Shown here: piece after piece, positions 1 to 9,057 of the stretch
Numbering within the stretch: position 1 is the stretch's first letter
How the letters are laid out: each line of letters opens with the position of its first letter
Assembly: GCF_012027395.1 (NCBI RefSeq)
Contig: NZ_SNUJ01000003.1
Coordinates: forward strand, 182,155 to 246,154
Reading direction: 5' to 3'
DNA from: Thermococcus sp. LS1
GTDB lineage: Archaea > Methanobacteriota_B > Thermococci > Thermococcales > Thermococcaceae
Length of the DNA: 64,000 bases
Translations under genes and position numbers: made by a program
The notes under the pieces: generated by a model
The model's database searches: none
What the model was told of the DNA's origin: nothing
What the model saw: only the letters and a program-made list of their open reading frames with translations

Positions 1-401
1 GAGTAGGGCGTTCTCTCCTCGTAACCCTCCAGGTTAACCGCCCTTAAAGCCCATCTCACACGTTCCTCTACCTCTTCCTCGCTCAGCCCGAGGTTCTTTG
101 GTCCAAAGGCGACCTCCTTAAAAACGGTTTCCTCGAAGAACATGTGCTCCGGATTCTGGAAGACGTAGCCTACAACGCGTGAAAGCTCCGCGACCGTGTG
201 CTCCAAGGTGTTCATGCCGTCAACGATGACTTCCCCTTTTGTCGGCTTGAGCAGACCGTTCAGGTGTTTGGCCAGAGTTGTCTTTCCGGAGCCGTTGGGG
301 CCGACTAGGGCCACTACCTCCTCGCCCATCTTGAAGTCTATGCCCTTCAGTGCTTCCTTTCCGTTCTCGTAGATATGCCAAAGATTTTTAACTTCAATCA
401 T
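1..401 (-). CDS. ECF transporter ATP-binding protein (biotin, partial)
   Basis: ATP-hydrolysing subunit of an energy-coupling-factor ABC importer, on the inner face of the membrane. The gene runs leftward and its 3' part lies outside the window; about 133 N-terminal residues are visible. It begins MIEVKNLWHIYENG and contains the Walker A motif GPNGSGKTT near residue 35 and the Q-loop segment VFQNPEHMFFEETV near residue 85, which is typical of EcfA/CbiO/BioM ATPases rather than substrate-binding-protein-dependent importers. It is divergent from bioY, 47 bp away, so biotin is the likely substrate (BioM-like). Family assignment is firm; the biotin role is inferred from the neighbour. Start is the ATG at 401; the Shine-Dalgarno site is weak. 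Confidence 0.85.
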   Translation of the reverse strand, partial: MIEVKNLWHIYENGKEALKGIDFKMGEEVVALVGPNGSGKTTLAKHLNGLLKPTKGEVIVDGMNTLEHTVAELSRVVGYVFQNPEHMFFEETVFKEVAFGPKNLGLSEEEVEERVRWALRAVNLEGYEERTPY

Positions 402-448
402 CGGGGAATTTTCAAGTTTCAAGTTTAAAAGCTTTTTAAGGTGGTAGC
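402..448. promoter_or_regulatory. divergent promoter region between biotin ATPase and bioY
   Basis: A 47 bp gap separates two divergent biotin transport genes, so both promoters overlap. It holds a tandem CAAGTTT repeat (CAAGTTTCAAGTTT at 413-426) followed by an AT-rich TTTAAAAGC/TTTTTAA stretch that can serve as TATA for bioY, and the ribosome binding site GGTGG just before the bioY ATG. The repeat could be an operator for a biotin-responsive repressor, but nothing in the sequence proves it. Confidence 0.4.
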
Positions 449-964
449 ATGAGGGGCAGGGAGGTTGCCTTCGCTGGACTCTTCGCGGCTTTGACGGCTG
501 TGGGTGCTCAAATAAGCATTCCGATAGGTCCTGTACCAATTACGTTACAGGTGCTATTTGTCCTCCTCAGCGGCCTCGTTCTCGGGGCGAGGCTCGGATT
601 ACTGAGCCAGCTGGTCTACGTTGTCATGGGAGCAATTGGTCTCCCGGTGTTCGCCAACTTCCATGGTGGCTTCACGGTCATCTACGGCCCGACTGGTGGC
701 TACATAGTAGCGTTTCCCATAGCGGCCTATCTTGCCGGGCTGTTCACTGAAAGGCTTGGCAGAAGAGGAATGCTCATCGGCTCCATCCTGGGAGTTGGGG
801 TTATATACCTCCTTGGCTGGCTGAGGCTCGGCCTATTCATGGGAGGGGACTTCGAAAAGGCCTTCCTCCTCGGCGTCACCCCATTCCTGCCAGTGGATGC
901 AGTTAAAGCCGCTGTTGCCGTTGTGATAGCAGACAGGGTCAGAAAAGCGGTGGAAATAGGGTGA
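449..964 (+). CDS. bioY: biotin transporter S component BioY
   Basis: Membrane substrate-capture subunit of the ECF biotin importer. The 171-residue protein has the usual BioY length, about six hydrophobic segments, the N-terminal signature GAQISIPIGPVPITLQ (residues 19-34) and the central IYGPTGGYIVAFP (residues 75-87), both characteristic of BioY. The start at 449 follows a GGTGG site. It is divergent from an ECF-type ATPase, which should energise it; the transmembrane T subunit (EcfT/BioN) would be outside the window, beyond position 1. At the far end of the window a biotin carrier protein and decarboxylase subunit provide one possible use for the vitamin. Confidence 0.93.
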   Translation: MRGREVAFAGLFAALTAVGAQISIPIGPVPITLQVLFVLLSGLVLGARLGLLSQLVYVVMGAIGLPVFANFHGGFTVIYGPTGGYIVAFPIAAYLAGLFTERLGRRGMLIGSILGVGVIYLLGWLRLGLFMGGDFEKAFLLGVTPFLPVDAVKAAVAVVIADRVRKAVEIG

Positions 965-971
965 AAAGAAA

Positions 972-2003
972 TCACCAATCTTCCATTGCTTCTTTTAATA
1001 TTCCAACTGCCTGCTTCTGGTGCAGTGCGGCCTTCCTTAAGTCTATGAAGATGTAAACTCTGGGGAAGTTTGCAACAACAGGACCGTATCTACTTGCGTT
1101 CGCATAGTAAGCTGCTGCGGTGTCGTTCTGAGTCATAGCAAGCCCGAGCGTTTCGTTGTCCATCCCTCCGGCCACGGCCTCCATGTACATCGTGTTGAAC
1201 TTCTCAAGCGCCCGCTTGTACTGGATGTAGTAGTAGAAGTTGAATGTCATGAAGTCTATTCCTCTAATGACAATAACCGGAGCAACTGGCACAAATTGGG
1301 AGTAGCCCAAGTTGTTCATGAGCATCTCCCTGAAGAATGCCTCCCACTCCGGACCTTTCCTTGCGACGCTGTACTCTATAGTCAGTCCGGTCACGAAAAC
1401 CTTGCCGCTTCCCAGCGAATAGATCGCTGTGCTCGGTTTGTTGTAATCAGGGTTTCCCGAGGGTGCCTGAACTGTAATTATCTCCGCGTTAGCTGGCAGG
1501 TTGATGAAGTAGCCGTGGCTCGCGTAGCTGCTCACCAGCGTCGTGCCGTTGGCTATCAGATAATCGTAGCTTGAGTAACCCTGCACTATCTCCGCTCCTC
1601 CGGGTAGGGGTGTTGTCCATACCCCTCCGTGCCATCCCCAGTTGGCGGCATGTATCTCGAGGGTTCTTCCGGCCCTCACATACTCCTCGAGCTTGTCCAT
1701 CTGAGTGCCGAGGTCGTCGTAGAATGCCTGCGGCTGGTCGCTGACAATGATTATCATATCATAGGTCTCTATTAGCTCTTGGGCAGTTTTGTTCTTCAGC
1801 TTTCCTGAGGTCATAACGTCGTAAGGTACCCCCATATCCGTGAGCGTGTTCTCCACTGCAGGTGAATTCCAGGCATCGACGCTTTTCAGGATCAGTACGT
1901 TGTAATCGCTAATGGGCTTTGCAGAAACCATGCCTGGGTCGAAGGCGCCCATCATACTAAACAGAATAAGCAGCGATATCGCTGCGCTTAAGAGTTTTTT
2001 CAT
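972..2003 (-). CDS. secreted protein with GATase-like N-terminal domain and a C-terminal helical domain shared with the 24.9 kb protein
   Basis: Exported protein of 343 residues with a clear signal peptide (MKKLLSAAISLLILFSMMG, then cleavage near VSA-KP). Residues of about 30-220 look like an alpha/beta ThuA or class I glutamine-amidotransferase-like fold (YNVLILKS, IIIVSDQP, GKVFVTGL), without an evident catalytic triad. The last 100 residues are helical and match the C-terminus of the protein at 24946-26022, including the block DNETLxLAM. I chose the ATG at 2003 rather than an upstream one because AAAGGAGAG precedes it by 6 nt. The TATA-like TTCTTAAATAG lies near 2085-2096. The function is unknown; a surface role is likely. 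Confidence 0.75.
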   Translation of the reverse strand: MKKLLSAAISLLILFSMMGAFDPGMVSAKPISDYNVLILKSVDAWNSPAVENTLTDMGVPYDVMTSGKLKNKTAQELIETYDMIIIVSDQPQAFYDDLGTQMDKLEEYVRAGRTLEIHAANWGWHGGVWTTPLPGGAEIVQGYSSYDYLIANGTTLVSSYASHGYFINLPANAEIITVQAPSGNPDYNKPSTAIYSLGSGKVFVTGLTIEYSVARKGPEWEAFFREMLMNNLGYSQFVPVAPVIVIRGIDFMTFNFYYYIQYKRALEKFNTMYMEAVAGGMDNETLGLAMTQNDTAAAYYANASRYGPVVANFPRVYIFIDLRKAALHQKQAVGILKEAMEDW

Positions 2004-2132
2004 AATTATCTCTCCTTTATGGTCCGAACCGAGCAGAAGAGCTTTTGGGACTCCCACCCTACTATATTATAGTCCTTGCTACTATTTAAGAATTTTTACA
2101 AAAATTTGAAAAATTTCCAGCAAATCTGAGGC

Positions 2133-2723
2133 TCAGAGCTTCCTCAGCGTCTCCTCTGCAAAGCGGACGTCGAACTGGTTTCTCACCTTAAAGAAGCTCA
2201 ACGTAACCTTCGGGTTTCTCTTGGCAAGCTCCTCGATAGAGACGGGCTCATAGTCGAGGAACTCCGTTATTCTACTCAGGCTTTTGTAACCCTCTGCCAA
2301 TGCAGCTTCTATAGCATCCTTCAGCGCATCGGATTCATAAACGGCGTGCGTTATCTCCGCAGTCCCGTCGCGCCAGACCGGAATTAGGGCTTCGGGTTCG
2401 TTCTCATAGAAGAGACCAGTCAGGTAATTCACCAGGAAGGGCATTATGAGGGGCATGTTGCCCTCGGCGAGAAATATTGACTCTCCGGATGGAAAGGCGT
2501 TTAGAAGGGCTTCGAGCTTGTTCCTTCCTTTGGCCGGCAGGGGGTTTAAGACGTGAAGGGAATAGAGCTTCAGCTTGTCTTTCCTCACGATGGTTATTAC
2601 ATCATCTATGCGCTTGCTCATCAGAAGCCGCCTTTCAGTAAGCTTTACCACAGGCTCGTCGTTTACTGGTATCGTGTAGTTCTCCCAGCGCTTCTCTGGG
2701 TAGGCCAGGATGTATGCTCTCAT
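2133..2723 (-). CDS. MobA-like nucleotidyltransferase, P-loop-like motif degenerate
   Basis: Protein of 196 residues resembling molybdenum-cofactor guanylyltransferase (GT-A/NTP transferase fold). Supporting features are the start MRAYILAYPEKRWEN, matching the beta1 strand and loop of the family, and the segment EGNMPLIMPFLVNYL (about residues 87-101), equivalent to the DMPLI metal-binding motif. The glycine-rich GGxSxRMG loop that binds the nucleotide is replaced by YPEKRWEN, and Asp of DMP by Asn, so catalysis as a classical MobA is doubtful. It may be a pseudo-enzyme or use another nucleotide. TATA GTTTTTAAAGC lies about 30 nt before the start, so the leader is very short. Confidence 0.6.
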   Translation of the reverse strand: MRAYILAYPEKRWENYTIPVNDEPVVKLTERRLLMSKRIDDVITIVRKDKLKLYSLHVLNPLPAKGRNKLEALLNAFPSGESIFLAEGNMPLIMPFLVNYLTGLFYENEPEALIPVWRDGTAEITHAVYESDALKDAIEAALAEGYKSLSRITEFLDYEPVSIEELAKRNPKVTLSFFKVRNQFDVRFAEETLRKL

Positions 2724-2898
2724 GGGCTCTCATTTCAGTCAGAGCTTTAAAAACCCCACGGCGGTAGACGGTAAGAGATAAAGAACGCCTATCCGGAGCA
2801 CATCGAAGAGGCGGAGAGTGCTGGATTATATACTGTGCGATTTACTTCGTCGATTTTCGTTTTTATGTTTTCAACCAAGGAAAAGGAGAGAGAAGAGC

Positions 2899-4797
2899 TT
2901 ACTCTTTAAGCCACCTCTCCATCCACCCTGCTATAAGCTCCAACCTCCTAACCCTGTGCTTAGGCTTTCCACCTCTGCTCAAGTCGTGGTTCTCTCCCGG
3001 AAATATCGCGAGCTCCACAGTCTTGCCGAGGTACCTCAGCGCAGTGAAGAACTGGAGCGCCTCCGGGAGCCAGCAGCGGTAGTCCTCCATCGAGTGGATT
3101 ATGAGGAGCGGCGTTTCAACGTTGGGAGCATACTTCAGCGGGCTCTTCTCCCAGTAGCCGTCGAGGTTATTCCACGGGTCGCCGCCTATCTGGTCCGGGG
3201 CGAAGAAGTAGCCGATGTCCGTCGTTCCGAAGAAGCTCATCCAGTTGGAGATGGAGCGCTGAGTAACTGCCGCCTTGAATCTATTTGTGTGGCCGACTAT
3301 CCAGTTGGTCATGAAGCCGCCGTAGGAACCGCCGGTGACACCTATCCTCTCGGGATCGATGAAGTCGAAGCGCTTTATGGCTTCGTCAACGACCTCCATG
3401 ATGTCCTGATAATCGCGCTCTCCGTAGTGTTCCCTAATGTCCGCGAACTCTTCACCATAGCCGTCGCTTCCCCTCGGGTTGCTGAAGATCACGACGAAGC
3501 CCTTAGTCGTCAAAACATGGAACTCGTGCATGAAGGAATAGCCGTAAGCTGTCTTTGGTCCGCCGTGGATTTCAAGCACGGCTGGATACTTTTTGCCAGG
3601 CTCAAAATCAACGGGCTTCATTATCCATGCGTCTATCTCAACGCCGTCACTGGCCTTAACTTTGAAGTGCTCGGGCTTCGAGAGCTTGTAGTCCTTAATC
3701 CAGCCGTTGAAGTCGGTTAGCTTCTTCTCCTTCCCGTCCCTGAATATGTAGAGCTCCGTTGGAGTTACCGCATCCTGGGCGGTGAAGGCTATGTAATCAC
3801 CGATGGCGAAGCTCTCAACGCTCCTGTCACCGCCGATGACTTTCTCAATCTTCCCCTCGAGGTTAACCCTGAAGAGATTCGCCCTTGGGCCATCGGTGGC
3901 GACGTAGTAGACCCAACCGTCCTTAAAGACAAGCTCTGCCCTCTGGGGTCCGCGAACGTCGCAGTTGAGCGAGTTATATGCGGCGCGGTCGAGATCCTTT
4001 GTGAGCTTTCTCAGCTCTCCCGTCTCGGGATTGTAATGATAGATGTGCGTGTTCGTGGCGAAGCCCCTTTCAAGGGTGTTGGCCTTGAGGATAAACGTCC
4101 CGTCGTCAAGCGGGATGAAGTCCTGAACGCTCCACTTTCCGGGCGTTAGCTTCCTTGCTTTCCTGCCTTCGAGGACGTAGAGGTCGCTCACCCTTGGGTT
4201 CTTCTCCCTGTCCTCCTGGGCGGTGAAGTAGAGCTTCCCTTTGTGGAAACGTATCGTCCCGACGTCGAGTTCCTTGGGAGTTAGGCGCTTCTTTCTGCCG
4301 CTCTCGATGTCAACGAGGTAGACAACGCTCCTCCTCCCGTAGACCCAGCCGACGCCGTTGAACCAGTATGGAATCTCCTTGATGACGTGGACGTCATCTT
4401 TGGGCTTCTTCTCTATGTTTATCGGCGTTATAACTGCTATTGAGCTGCCGTCTTCTGTAAAGCGGAGGGCCTTAATGCCATACTTGAACTTCGCTAGGAG
4501 CCTCGCCTCGCCGCCGTCGGTCGGGATTATGTATAGTTCTGCCTCCTTGCTCTCATTATCGCGCTTCGAGGTGAATGCGATGAGTTTTCCGTTCGGTGAA
4601 AAGCGCGGGTTTGAGTCCTTCTTTCCGGCCGTGAACGGCTTAACTTTCCTGCCATCGTAGAGGTAGAGCCTTGAGAAGTAGTCGTCCTTCTCAACGCTTA
4701 TCTCCGTGACCTGGAAGACGAGCTTTCTGCCAAAAGCGTCGATGTTGCCGACGAGCTTGAACTTTCCGAGGTCTTTAATATCCAATCCTTTGGTCAT
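2899..4797 (-). CDS. S9 family peptidase (acylaminoacyl-peptidase type)
   Basis: Cytosolic serine peptidase of the prolyl oligopeptidase family, releasing acyl-amino acids or cutting short peptides. The 632-residue product has an N-terminal seven-bladed WD40-like propeller (repeated FSPNGKLIAFTS-type blades in residues 50-370) and a C-terminal alpha/beta hydrolase domain. The nucleophile is the Ser in GGSYGG (about residue 491), the Asp lies in SMEDYRC and the His in PGENHDLSRGG. I preferred the ATG at 4797, preceded by GGTGATTCTG, over an upstream GTG at 4806. Length and motifs match archaeal APH enzymes. It is divergent from tmcA, 127 bp away. Confidence 0.9.
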   Translation of the reverse strand: MTKGLDIKDLGKFKLVGNIDAFGRKLVFQVTEISVEKDDYFSRLYLYDGRKVKPFTAGKKDSNPRFSPNGKLIAFTSKRDNESKEAELYIIPTDGGEARLLAKFKYGIKALRFTEDGSSIAVITPINIEKKPKDDVHVIKEIPYWFNGVGWVYGRRSVVYLVDIESGRKKRLTPKELDVGTIRFHKGKLYFTAQEDREKNPRVSDLYVLEGRKARKLTPGKWSVQDFIPLDDGTFILKANTLERGFATNTHIYHYNPETGELRKLTKDLDRAAYNSLNCDVRGPQRAELVFKDGWVYYVATDGPRANLFRVNLEGKIEKVIGGDRSVESFAIGDYIAFTAQDAVTPTELYIFRDGKEKKLTDFNGWIKDYKLSKPEHFKVKASDGVEIDAWIMKPVDFEPGKKYPAVLEIHGGPKTAYGYSFMHEFHVLTTKGFVVIFSNPRGSDGYGEEFADIREHYGERDYQDIMEVVDEAIKRFDFIDPERIGVTGGSYGGFMTNWIVGHTNRFKAAVTQRSISNWMSFFGTTDIGYFFAPDQIGGDPWNNLDGYWEKSPLKYAPNVETPLLIIHSMEDYRCWLPEALQFFTALRYLGKTVELAIFPGENHDLSRGGKPKHRVRRLELIAGWMERWLKE

Positions 4798-4924
4798 CAG
4801 AATCACCGAATCAACTCAGTTCTTTTCGTATAAAAGCTTAGCGTTTCGATGATTATCGAGAGACTCTCTGAACCTCCTAACCTTTTTAAGCCTCCTACCC
4901 TCTCTTCTCTGGGAGGTGACGGCC

Positions 4925-7357
4925 GTGACCGTCAAGGTCCGCTTTGACAAGGAAGTGAGAGACTACACCAAGGGCGAGAAGGTTAAGGATTCCGTTCTCA
5001 AGCTCACCGAGACGGCCCTTGCTCAAGCTTTGGAGAAGTTCCACCGGAGAATGATTGTCATCGAAGGAGACAGCCTGAGGAAGGCTGAACTGGCTGGAAT
5101 CCTCGCGGGAGCCTCTGCAAAGGTTCTAAGCGAGATAATCGACGAGCTGAAGGAGAAGAGGCTCCGCGACGAGAGCGAGGATAAAATCGAGGTTCTCTAC
5201 GCCACCGATGCCCTTGGAGAGGAAACCTTCGGAAGGAAGCGCTACGAGTCTTTTAGAAAGCACTTCGACGTTCTGGCCGGTTCTAATGTTAACGTTAAAG
5301 CCGTTACATTCAAGCACACCCGGGACATACTCGGAAGAACCTACGACCTCCTCGTTCTTGACCTCAGCTACGACTACTCCCCCAACGACCTCGGAAGGAT
5401 AATCGAGACGGTCAGGGGAGGCGGCCTAATATTCGTGCTGGCTCACCCATTCGAGAAGTGGAAGAACATGTGGACGGGCTTCCACAAGAGCCTCGTTACT
5501 CCTCCATATACTATCGACGACGTCAAGAAGCGCTTCAACAGGCGTCTAATCAGAAAGTTCACGGAGCACGATGGCATCTACATAATCACCGAGAACGGGA
5601 AGGCCAGGAAGAAGCCCAAACGGAACAAGAGCCAGGCCAAGATAAAGGGCAGAAAGGGCGTTGATATTCCCGAGGAGACTATCTTCCCGCGCGAGCTCTA
5701 CGAGATGGCCTTGACTGAGGGTCAGGTTGAAGTCCTGAAGGCTTTCGAAGAGCTCGTTGAGAACGAGGGTATGGTCGTTCTCACCGCCGACAGGGGCAGG
5801 GGTAAGAGCGTCTCCGTTGGAATAGCGGCGATAGGTCTTGCCCTGGCACTTAAGAAGCGCACAAGGATAGTAGTCACCGCTCCCGAGCCAGAGAACGTGC
5901 AGAGCCTCTTCCGCTTCGCCAAAAGGGCCCTTGAGAGACTCGGCTTCAAGCCCCACGTCGTTGAGGAGAAGGGTCTGATAAAGGAGCTCTACGCGAGGAA
6001 GATAGGCCTGCGCTATTATCCGCCGACCGAAGGCTACAGAAAGAGCGCCGACCTCTACATCCTCGACGAGGCCGCTGGAATCCACGTGCCTATACTCCAC
6101 AAGTACCTGAACAAGCCGCGCGTAGTTTATTCCTCCACGATTCACGGCTATGAAGGTGCAGGTAGGGGCTTCTCAGTCAAGTTCCTCAAGAAAGCCCGCG
6201 AAAAGAGGGAATTCAAGGAGCTCCACATGGATGAGCCGATACGTTACGCCGAGGGCGATCCTATAGAGAAGTGGCTCTTCGACGTTCTGCTCCTTGATGC
6301 CGAGCCAGTCGAGCTTACCGACGAGGATTACGAGCTGATAAAGAAGAAAGAGGTTTACTTCGAGGAGCCCGACTTGGACGACTGGTTCGAGAACGACAGG
6401 GAGGACCTCAGGAACTTCGTTGGAATCTACATCCTTGCCCACTACCGCAACAGGCCGAGCGATGTAGCTTTACTTGCCGATGCCCCACACCACGAGGCCC
6501 GCGTTCTCCGCCTGAAGAACGGAAAGATAGTCACGGCGATACAGATAGCCAAAGAGGGCAACATCCCGAAGAAGGTTATAGACAAGATGGCAAAGGGCTA
6601 CAAGCCCCGTGGGAACATAATCCCGGACATGATGGTCAAGCACCACTATTTGAAGGAGTTCGCCAAGCTGAAAGGCTACAGGATAGTTAGAATCGCCACT
6701 CACCCAGATGCGATGGACATGGGGCTTGGAAGCAAGGCCCTTGAGTTGCTCGAAAAGGAGGCGAGAAAGAAGGGCCTCGACTGGATAGGTTCGGGCTTTG
6801 GAGCGAGCGAAGAGCTCGTCCGCTTCTGGGTTAGGAACGGCTTTGCGGTGGTCCACCTCAGCCCTGCCAGAAACCCCGTCAGCGGTGAATTCACGGCGAT
6901 AGTCCTTAAGCCCCTCAGTGAGAAGGCCAAGAAGCTCATAAAGAAGGCCAACGACGAGTTCCGCATAAGGCTCACCGAGTGGCTGGGCGACACCCACCGC
7001 GACCTCGAACCAGAGATAGCCCGCTGGCTCTTTGAGAGTCCCTTTGGAGAGGCTGTTGACTATCCCATACACCTGACCGACATCCAGAGGAAGCGTCTCG
7101 ACGCCTTCACGGGCAAGGTGCTCACCTACGATACCGTCGTCGATGCAGTTAAGCCCATCGTCAAGCTCTACTTCCTCGACGGCTGGATGAAGCCCTACCT
7201 CGACGAGCGCCAGATTAAGCTCCTCATCTACCGCGTCCTGCAGGCCCACAGCTGGGAAGAGACTGCCAAGCTCATTGACAGGACCGAGACCTTCACCATG
7301 ATAGAGGTGCGCGACATAATCAGGGGGCTCTGGTACTACTACAAGCGGCTCCTGTGA
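4925..7357 (+). CDS. tmcA: tRNA/RNA cytidine N4-acetyltransferase TmcA (NAT10 homologue)
   Basis: Makes N4-acetylcytidine in RNA from acetyl-CoA and ATP. The 810-residue protein has the family order: N-terminal DUF1726 (residues 1-200), RecD-like helicase domain with Walker A DRGRGKS near residues 288-295 and DEAAG as Walker B, GNAT acetyltransferase domain around residues 585-660 (RIATHPDAMDMGLGSKAL binds acetyl-CoA), and a C-terminal RNA-binding region. In T. kodakarensis the NAT10 homologue acetylates many RNAs and supports growth at high temperature. I chose the GTG at 4925, which has GGAGGTGAC five nt upstream, over the GTG at 4916 that lies inside this site. Confidence 0.92.
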   Translation: MTVKVRFDKEVRDYTKGEKVKDSVLKLTETALAQALEKFHRRMIVIEGDSLRKAELAGILAGASAKVLSEIIDELKEKRLRDESEDKIEVLYATDALGEETFGRKRYESFRKHFDVLAGSNVNVKAVTFKHTRDILGRTYDLLVLDLSYDYSPNDLGRIIETVRGGGLIFVLAHPFEKWKNMWTGFHKSLVTPPYTIDDVKKRFNRRLIRKFTEHDGIYIITENGKARKKPKRNKSQAKIKGRKGVDIPEETIFPRELYEMALTEGQVEVLKAFEELVENEGMVVLTADRGRGKSVSVGIAAIGLALALKKRTRIVVTAPEPENVQSLFRFAKRALERLGFKPHVVEEKGLIKELYARKIGLRYYPPTEGYRKSADLYILDEAAGIHVPILHKYLNKPRVVYSSTIHGYEGAGRGFSVKFLKKAREKREFKELHMDEPIRYAEGDPIEKWLFDVLLLDAEPVELTDEDYELIKKKEVYFEEPDLDDWFENDREDLRNFVGIYILAHYRNRPSDVALLADAPHHEARVLRLKNGKIVTAIQIAKEGNIPKKVIDKMAKGYKPRGNIIPDMMVKHHYLKEFAKLKGYRIVRIATHPDAMDMGLGSKALELLEKEARKKGLDWIGSGFGASEELVRFWVRNGFAVVHLSPARNPVSGEFTAIVLKPLSEKAKKLIKKANDEFRIRLTEWLGDTHRDLEPEIARWLFESPFGEAVDYPIHLTDIQRKRLDAFTGKVLTYDTVVDAVKPIVKLYFLDGWMKPYLDERQIKLLIYRVLQAHSWEETAKLIDRTETFTMIEVRDIIRGLWYYYKRLL

Positions 7358-7410
7358 CCGGGCTCTGGTTCTCAGTCTTTTGTTTGTCCTTGGCTATTCC
7401 TTGTTCTCTT

Positions 7411-7839
7411 TCATTCCGCCCCGCCGTTCTGTCTGTTCTCCGATATTCTGCTGACGGCCTTTATCAGGCTGTAATCAAAGACAGAGAGGGGTATGTAGAC
7501 CACTATGAAGGCCCCCATGAACTGGAGCGTGCCCTCAGGCTGGAAGTTGAAGTGGTTCACTATGAGCGCCGCGAGGAGCGTGTTGAGGAAGACTAGGGAA
7601 ACGTAGGTCTTGAATATGTGTTTTTTCAGCTTCTCTATCGTTGGCCTTATGAGCTGGGCGGCACTTATACCCGCTACGGCACCGGTTATTCCGTTGTCAT
7701 CAAAATTGCTGCCCGTGATGATGTAAACTGCAAAGAGTGCCATTAAGGCAGTTGTGATCCCAAGAAGGAGCGTTGTAAGTTTCCATTTAAGCGGAACCTT
7801 TCCAGGGCTTTTGACTTTCTTCACGACTAAAAGTTTCAT
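7411..7839 (-). CDS. conserved membrane protein, unknown function
   Basis: Protein of 142 residues with four hydrophobic segments (about residues 21-43, 50-65, 80-95 and 105-125) separated by short charged loops, and a charged C-terminus. No motif that I recognise. The ATG at 7839 is preceded by GGTGAGAG, which makes it better than the GTG nine bases upstream. It converges with tmcA, whose stop is 53 bp away. Likely an inner-membrane protein specific to Thermococcales. Confidence 0.6.
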   Translation of the reverse strand: MKLLVVKKVKSPGKVPLKWKLTTLLLGITTALMALFAVYIITGSNFDDNGITGAVAGISAAQLIRPTIEKLKKHIFKTYVSLVFLNTLLAALIVNHFNFQPEGTLQFMGAFIVVYIPLSVFDYSLIKAVSRISENRQNGGAE

Positions 7840-7997
7840 CTCTCTCACCGTGTTACGCCCCTTTCTAGTGGTGTTTTTATTCCTATCAATTTAAATTTTT
7901 CCCAGGAAAAGAATCAACCTTTTTATAGGATTATCCCGTAGGTAAGGTGGTATCACAGTAGTAGTTTGAGCGATGAACAATCTCAGCGGTGACAGCT

Positions 7998-8510
7998 ATG
8001 TCAGGCAGCAACTGGGAGAAGATAGTATCGATAACAAAGGAGGGAATGCGGAGTATCGGAATGATGCGGCGGAAGATAAGCAGGGGCAAGAGGATAGCGC
8101 TGCTCATTGACGGTCCAAACATTCTCCGAAAGGAGTTCGGAGTAAAACTGGAGGACATAGTGGAAGCCCTGGAGGGCATCGGCGACCTCAGGGTTGCTAA
8201 AGTCATACTCAACCAGTACGCTCCTCAGGGTTTAATTGAGGCCGTCTCCAACCAGGGATTTGAGGCAGTTGTAGTTTCCGGCGAGACTGGAGTAAAGCTC
8301 GCAGTCGAGGCCATGAGGGAGATATACAACCCGAACATCGACGTCATAGCTTTGGCGACGAGAAACGCGGAGTTTCTGCCGGTTATCCTCAAGGCAAAGG
8401 AGAAGGGCAAGGAGACGATAGTCATAGGCATAGAGCCCGGATTCAGTGCGGCCCTTAAACATGCCGCCGATTACACGATAATCCTGACACCCAAGGGTGA
8501 GGGAGAATGA
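7998..8510 (+). CDS. NYN domain protein (first of a tandem pair)
   Basis: Predicted PIN-like/NYN fold nuclease or RNA-binding protein (LabA/DUF88, TIGR00288-like), 170 residues. The NYN core begins with [13 protein letters not shown] (about residues 33-45), where the Asp binds metal in the family, and continues with a Rossmann-like order of strands ending in [14 protein letters not shown]. The second acidic position expected in LATRDADF is LATRNAEF here, so one metal ligand is changed relative to its neighbour. The ATG at 7998 is preceded by GGTGA. It overlaps the next gene by 4 bp (ATGA), so the two are translationally coupled. TATA TTTTTATAGG is at 7919-7928. Confidence 0.8.
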   Translation: MSGSNWEKIVSITKEGMRSIGMMRRKISRGKRIALLIDGPNILRKEFGVKLEDIVEALEGIGDLRVAKVILNQYAPQGLIEAVSNQGFEAVVVSGETGVKLAVEAMREIYNPNIDVIALATRNAEFLPVILKAKEKGKETIVIGIEPGFSAALKHAADYTIILTPKGEGE

Positions 8511-9019
8511 GGGAGACTCTCTTCAAGGTCCTTAAGCGCGGTGAGAAGGAGGTCGAGGAGAAGCCCCCGAAGCCAAAGAGCAAGAAGAGCATAGGCCTGA
8601 TTATCGATGGGCCCAACATCCTCAGGAAGGAGTTCGGCATAAAGCTGGAGGACATCGTCGAGGCCCTGGAAAGGATCGGCAAAATCCGCGTTGCAAAGGT
8701 TGTCCTCAACCAGTACGCACCCCAGGGGCTGATAGAGGCCGTGGTCAACCAGGGGCTTGAGCCGATTATAGTCGCCGGCGATACCGACGTGAGAATAGCT
8801 ATAGAGGCCATGGAGCTCATATACAACTCCGACGTCGAGGTAATAGCCTTAGCGACCCGCGACGCGGATTTTCTGCCGATAATCAATGAGGCCAAGCGCA
8901 AGGGGAAGGAGACGATAGTTATTGGAGTTGAGCCCGGCTTTTCGGTGGCCCTCCAGAATGCTGCGGACTACGTCATCAAAATGGAGGGCAAGGGGAACGA
9001 GGGCTACGGAGCCAAATAG
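8507..9019 (+). CDS. NYN domain protein (second of a tandem pair)
   Basis: Paralogue of the preceding gene, 170 residues, overlapping it by 4 bp. It keeps both acidic motifs of the NYN family: [13 protein letters not shown] near residues 28-40 and [11 protein letters not shown] near residues 121-131, so it is the copy more likely to be catalytically competent. The central segment [14 protein letters not shown] is nearly identical in both copies, which supports a recent tandem duplication and possibly a heterodimer. The family acts on RNA (tRNA or rRNA processing or degradation), but the specific target is unknown. Confidence 0.83.
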   Translation: MRETLFKVLKRGEKEVEEKPPKPKSKKSIGLIIDGPNILRKEFGIKLEDIVEALERIGKIRVAKVVLNQYAPQGLIEAVVNQGLEPIIVAGDTDVRIAIEAMELIYNSDVEVIALATRDADFLPIINEAKRKGKETIVIGVEPGFSVALQNAADYVIKMEGKGNEGYGAK

Positions 9020-9057
9020 CTTTTAAGGACTCTTCCCAGCCTACTCTGGTGAGGGCA

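Noticed and set aside
6470..7249. Long minus-strand frame of 259 codons within tmcA
   Set aside because: It is a shadow of the well-supported tmcA gene, with composition set by the opposite strand.
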